Shown here: piece by piece, positions 60,836-64,000 of the stretch
How positions within the stretch are numbered: the stretch's first letter is position 1
Layout of the letters: each line of letters opens with the position of its first letter
Source: JAUVXJ01 sp964433755
Lineage (GTDB): Bacteria; Chloroflexota; Anaerolineae; UBA7937; B3-Chlor
Direction: 5' to 3'
Length of the DNA stretch: 64,000 nt
NCBI GenBank assembly: GCA_964433755.1
Contig: CAYSSR010000008.1
Span: forward strand, 20,217-84,216
Translations under genes and position numbers: made by a program
The notes under the pieces: model-generated
Seen by the model: the letters and a program-made list of their open reading frames with translations, nothing else
Databases searched by the model: none
What the model was told of the DNA's origin: nothing

Positions 60836-61906
60836 TCACTGTGTCGAGAACACAATGGAACTGCGCCATGTCCCGGCGATCTTGACGTAGGTCTCCAGGC
60901 CAAATGGGTTCTCCGGTTGCACAAGAAGGGCTCTGCTCGCCGGCTCGAAGAAGTAACATGATGGACTCTGGCTGTGGAGTCTGCGCAACAGCTCCCGAAT
61001 CATGTGCAGGCTCAGTTGCTCCTCAAGAGCAAGGTGGATCACCAGTACGGGCATTTGAATTCTATTCGGACCTCCCAGTCGGCGTCTGATTCCTGCGATC
61101 ATGTCCTCGAACAGCGCAATGTCGAAATCCGAGTCGACACGGTTGCGTACTACGTACGCCCTGGTTAGCCTGCCCGACTGGCTCTCGAGACGATCGCCAT
61201 ATTGGGGCTCGATGTCGAAGATCCTGTGCCACCCGGCCACTTCATCGATCAACTCCATCCGCATACACCACTGGCGAAGGCCCTCATGGATTTCTCGTCT
61301 GCCCGCCTCGTCGAGGCAGAGTGTCTCTCGCACAGTGAAGTAGCTGTGCACTCGATAGCCGCTGTCCTGGGACACATCGTGATCCCTGGATCCCTGTGAG
61401 CCGCGTTCGTCAGGTGGAACCAACTCGATGACTACGTCGGCCCCACGCTCAAGCAGATCCGCCATCTGGAACTCGTTCTCTGCCATGAAGTAGCGGAGCC
61501 ACCAGTACTTGACATAGAGGCTGGAGCACAGAACTTGCCTCAATTCGGCCCGCAGCGGCTCACGAAGACTTCTATCGGCGTCTTCGGACTCCCGATCGAC
61601 AGGATGCACGTTCAGCGATCTGGTCAGTTGGGCAAGTCGCACACCCTTGCTGGTCAGACCACACAACTGGCCGTTGGTGTCTACCAACTCCAGTTCTCGG
61701 AGGGCGTATTCGTGGTGTCGCACCCTCGTAGGCAGCGTACCTTCCCGCTCAACCGACCTGAACTGCGGAAGTCCCAGTTTCCGTGCTTCCAGCCATAGCG
61801 TTCGCCTAGGCGCCTCGGCGCCCAGATCACTCAACACGGCGCAGAGCAGACATACATTGCGGAGCGGGACTCCCCGAGTGTGTTGAAGCCTTGTTCTCTC
61901 CGTCAT
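60836..61906 (-). CDS. Unknown protein of the MTase-ATPase-PIN operon, possible winged helix
   Basis: 356 residues with no membrane span or signal sequence. The N-terminal ~100 residues (VCLLCAVLSDLGAEAPRRTLWLEARKLGLPQ..., then YALRELELVDTNGQLCGLTSKGVRLAQL) have the helix-helix-wing pattern of a winged-helix DNA-binding domain. The rest contains RVHSYFTVRETLCLDEAGRREIHEGLRQWCMRMELID and a C-terminal VLVIHLALEEQLSLHMIRELLRRLHSQSP. Nothing more can be named. Its start overlaps the methyltransferase stop (ATGA), so the two are translationally coupled. Confidence 0.7.
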   Translation of the reverse strand: MTERTRLQHTRGVPLRNVCLLCAVLSDLGAEAPRRTLWLEARKLGLPQFRSVEREGTLPTRVRHHEYALRELELVDTNGQLCGLTSKGVRLAQLTRSLNVHPVDRESEDADRSLREPLRAELRQVLCSSLYVKYWWLRYFMAENEFQMADLLERGADVVIELVPPDERGSQGSRDHDVSQDSGYRVHSYFTVRETLCLDEAGRREIHEGLRQWCMRMELIDEVAGWHRIFDIEPQYGDRLESQSGRLTRAYVVRNRVDSDFDIALFEDMIAGIRRRLGGPNRIQMPVLVIHLALEEQLSLHMIRELLRRLHSQSPSCYFFEPASRALLVQPENPFGLETYVKIAGTWRSSIVFSTQ

Positions 61907-63261
61907 TGGGGTTTTCGCAGGGCGAGAATCGTCTCGCGCAGAAACCTGTTGGCATGATCGCGGCGTCGGAGCTGCCTCGCCACGTGCAGAGCGACAACCT
62001 CGAAACCAGCGAGTCTGGCAAGAGAGGCCACGATGAGGTCTGTAGCCACCACGATTGGATGTCCCCTGCGTCCATGCATGGAGTTGCCCACGACGCAGAC
62101 TACGAGCGCCGCAGGTTTGCAGACCTGGTACTGTCTTCTCAAGGAGACCAGCATGTCGTCAATGTAGCCCCGGAACAGCCGTCGTCGCCAGGCGGTGTTG
62201 CTGTCCTGAGGAACGGCGTCGAGAAGCCGCGATACGAGTTCGTGCGCTGGACCTTCGGGGAATCTCTCCAGTGCATGAGTTGTCGGAAACCGAACACTTG
62301 GATGGGAGCGGAAAGTCTTCCGGCGGAGGTCCAGGAACTCCTGGCGGTTCTCCACCAACTCCATCATCCACAGTTCCAGTTTGTAGACCTCCGTGTAGTC
62401 GATGTTGTTGAGGTATGGCGGCGAATAGACAAAGAGATCAACCGATTCATCTTCCAGTCCCCGAATCTCTAGTCTACGCCCATCGCCTTCCCGTACAACC
62501 ACGCGCGCACGGTCCACACCTGACCTGTACCGGCTTCTCACTGCCTCCACATCTTGAAGCATGAGCGTCCACTGGTTGCGCAGTGCGTGACTGACGGAGG
62601 GTACGTCATCCTTCTTGACGAACCTCAGTGCACGACCATCACGGCGCACACCGCTCACCTTCTCGATGATCGCCGACCATCCGAGCAAGAAGAAGTCCTT
62701 CTCGAGCGTGTCCTCGCACTGCATCCGAATGCGATCACGGTATCCAAGCAACTGCTCTAGAGTCCCTTGGGCGAACACAGACGGATTCTGAATGGTGCTC
62801 AGCCCGGGTGTATCGGATTGGCCAATCTCTTTCGCAGCGAGTGGCCTCAGGAGCACGGGCAATAGCTGTGTGATCCGGTCAACATCATAGGCGAACCAGT
62901 TCAGCTTTGCCTGGGCAACGAACCTGATGAACGGGTTCCTTTCCACACCGAGTGCTTGCGTGCGACCCAGGCGTGTAGCGGCCAGTTGGGCTGAAAGCAG
63001 CGAGGTACCTACCCCACAGAAAGGGTCGACGATCCAGTCGTATTCACTCGGTCGCAGATCATGCTCCGACACGGCCCACTCGAACAGGTTGTGCGAGAAG
63101 CCCTCCTTGAACGTGAACCAGCGGTGGATGGGAGCGATCTTGTTCCCATTGAAGACCCCCAGAGTAGCGGTTGCGTCATTTGCTCTGCGCACGTCTAGTG
63201 TCTCCTCAAACGAATCGTACGCCGACAACAGCGCCCTCACCATCTTCGGGGGCTTTGCCAC
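61903..63261 (-). CDS. DNA methyltransferase (N4-cytosine/N6-adenine type), first gene of the operon
   Basis: 452 residues from GTG at 63261, chosen because AGGAGG lies 8 nt upstream (a TTG at 63267 is an alternative). SAM motif I is DPFCGVGTSL (79-88) and the catalytic motif IV is SPPYLNNIDY (280-289). Motif I precedes motif IV. The SPP(Y/W) form is common in N4C methyltransferases, NPPY or DPPY in N6A ones; the sequence alone does not settle it. A C-terminal ~100 residues (SMHGRRGHPIVVATDLIVASL...LRRRDHANRFLRETILALRK) may read the target DNA. No restriction endonuclease gene is adjacent; the PIN protein is the only obvious nuclease. Confidence 0.9.
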   Translation of the reverse strand: MAKPPKMVRALLSAYDSFEETLDVRRANDATATLGVFNGNKIAPIHRWFTFKEGFSHNLFEWAVSEHDLRPSEYDWIVDPFCGVGTSLLSAQLAATRLGRTQALGVERNPFIRFVAQAKLNWFAYDVDRITQLLPVLLRPLAAKEIGQSDTPGLSTIQNPSVFAQGTLEQLLGYRDRIRMQCEDTLEKDFFLLGWSAIIEKVSGVRRDGRALRFVKKDDVPSVSHALRNQWTLMLQDVEAVRSRYRSGVDRARVVVREGDGRRLEIRGLEDESVDLFVYSPPYLNNIDYTEVYKLELWMMELVENRQEFLDLRRKTFRSHPSVRFPTTHALERFPEGPAHELVSRLLDAVPQDSNTAWRRRLFRGYIDDMLVSLRRQYQVCKPAALVVCVVGNSMHGRRGHPIVVATDLIVASLARLAGFEVVALHVARQLRRRDHANRFLRETILALRKPQ

Positions 63262-63263
63262 GG

Positions 63264-63467
63264 TCAACTCCTCCTGGGACCTGCAACGCCCTCTCGCGCC
63301 CCGGTCGGACAGCTGGGGGACGAGACTGGTGTATCCAACAACAGACAGTTGATCAGTAGAGGACGAGCCATTGCGCTGCCTTCCACCTCGTCAACCGGCG
63401 AATTTGGCATCCACCGTCCGCGCCATGCCCATGTCCCTCCGTCACGCACTCGCACGGCCATGCTCAC
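63264..63467 (-). CDS. Possible 67-codon upstream ORF coupled to the methyltransferase
   Basis: The frame starts at GTG 63467 (an internal ATG gives about 35 residues, MARPLLINCLLLDTP...) and stops with TGA at 63264-63266, two bases before the methyltransferase GTG start. The methyltransferase ribosome site AGGAGG lies inside its last codons. The product is not recognised. It could be a translated leader that tunes methyltransferase output, or chance. Confidence 0.3.
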   Translation of the reverse strand: MSMAVRVRDGGTWAWRGRWMPNSPVDEVEGSAMARPLLINCLLLDTPVSSPSCPTGAREGVAGPRRS

Positions 63468-63923
63468 GTAGGGTAGACACCGCGGACAATGAGCCGCAGC
63501 AGGCCGATTGTAGCACAGCTCCCGCCATGCGGCAACGGCAATGGCTACTCCGCCACGGGAAACCTACTCCGCGCAAGGACTGAGGGTGTCCGGTGAGGCA
63601 ACCAGCGCAACAATGATGTGTTGGGGTCTCTTCTTGAGCCCGGTGGATCCGCCGTGGGAGCACACGGATGCCCCGATGGCCTCATCCGTACAGCCGTTGA
63701 AGCAGGCGCCGTGGCCTCGCACGCTGATGCGCATCAGACCGCTCTGTTGGCCTTCGACCGTGGGGGCGCGTAGACGCCCCGTCCCGAGGAGACGCTGTTG
63801 TTCTCCTTGGCACAGAGTTCTCGAGTGCTGAGACGGCCGTTCGGTGTACCATGACAAGGCTTGTGTAGCCTCCAGAAGAGGCACCCTTCGTGTTCGATGC
63901 CGGCTCAACGGGCGGCTGGGTGA
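63268..63923. other. Upstream region of the methyltransferase operon
   Basis: About 650 bp holding the operon promoter (63507-63535), the possible leader ORF, a 14-bp perfect palindrome CTGATGCGCATCAG (63724-63737) and a hairpin GGGGCG/CGCCCC (63763-63780). Other reading frames here are not gene-like. Confidence 0.4.
63507..63535 (-). promoter_or_regulatory. Promoter of the methyltransferase operon
   Basis: Minus strand TTGCCG (63535-63530), 17 nt, TACAAT (63512-63507). A leader of about 235 nt would precede the methyltransferase. Confidence 0.5.
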
Positions 63924-64000
63924 TCAGACAGGCGCGACGAACCGACCGCTCCCTTTCTCCGCCAGGATCTTGCCCTCTCGGAACACGATTCGACCTGCGG
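63924..64000 (-). CDS. C-terminal end of a probable dihydropyrimidinase/hydantoinase-type amidohydrolase
   Basis: Only the last 24-25 codons are in the window, ending AGRIVFREGKILAEKGSGRF plus VAPV and TGA at 63926-63924. The pattern V-RxGxxxxEKGxGRF is the usual end of dihydropyrimidinases and D-hydantoinases, cyclic amidohydrolases of pyrimidine breakdown. The assignment rests on this short tail only. Confidence 0.5.
   Translation of the reverse strand, partial: AGRIVFREGKILAEKGSGRFVAPV

Noticed and set aside
63541..63908. Open frames on both strands upstream of the methyltransferase promoter
   Set aside because: They overlap each other, lack ribosome sites and have atypical Arg/Cys-rich composition.
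1..64000. CRISPR arrays, transposases, integrases or phage genes
   Set aside because: No repeated spacer-like pattern and no recognisable recombinase or structural phage protein is seen anywhere in the window.

Overview
The window is GC-rich, densely packed bacterial DNA with no rRNA, tRNA, CRISPR array or insertion sequence that I can recognise. I infer an uncultured or anaerobic Chloroflexota-like bacterium. The hints are a secreted protein with a long Thr/Pro stalk and C-terminal membrane anchor, a HgdC/DUF2229 acyl-CoA dehydratase-activator operon, a PhaR-phasin pair, PdxST vitamin B6 synthesis, and repeated near-consensus sigma-70 promoters (TTGACA-17-TATAAT). This is an inference from gene style, not a phylogenetic placement.

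Layout. 1-3.8 kb: end of a membrane protein, a stalked surface protein, a PHP/CehA metallohydrolase and small or membrane proteins. 3.8-14.3 kb: a probable ten-gene operon read leftward (TetR regulator, small membrane protein, four ABC-2 permeases in an A-B-A-B order, two ABC ATPases, two HlyD-type adaptors). 14.3-17.3 kb: a second TetR module with two further ABC-2 permeases but no ATPase. Each TetR gene has a perfect 18-bp palindrome abutting a consensus promoter. 17.4-25.3 kb: a HELAH putative metallopeptidase, a large PAS/GAF/HD-GYP sensor and its short, degenerate tandem duplicate, and two membrane proteins. 25.3-26.4 kb: phaR and a phasin. 26.5-26.75 kb: a stand-alone short transcription unit with a 17-codon Ser-rich micro-ORF and a strong terminator. 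27-31 kb: a radical SAM protein and a three-gene HgdC/DUF2229 operon.

31.2-38.8 kb is metabolic: pdxS-pdxT, an MBL-fold hydrolase, an MFS transporter, kbl-tdh (threonine to glycine), a membrane-anchored isoaspartate methyltransferase and a thioesterase. 38.8-41 kb holds two tandem D-Ala-D-Ala ligase genes whose lid motifs differ (DKY versus EKF). 41-46.6 kb: RNase PH, MFS, an alkyltransferase-like (PWHR) protein, an ABC-F ATPase and an EamA transporter. 46.7-51.5 kb: a NifU-like protein, a secreted alkaline-phosphatase-fold lipoprotein, FabF, and a Cys-rich MarR regulator followed by ArsM arsenite methyltransferase. 52-57.6 kb: PspC, a membrane protein, otsB-otsA (trehalose) and a long-chain acyl-CoA synthetase.

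57.8-63.5 kb is the most system-like accessory region: one leftward operon of a DNA methyltransferase, a protein of unknown function with a possible winged helix, an AAA/ORC-like P-loop ATPase and a PIN-domain nuclease, with an unrecognised gene downstream. It lacks PglZ, helicase and classical restriction subunits, so it matches no named defence system I know. The window ends in the C-terminus of a probable dihydropyrimidinase-type amidohydrolase.
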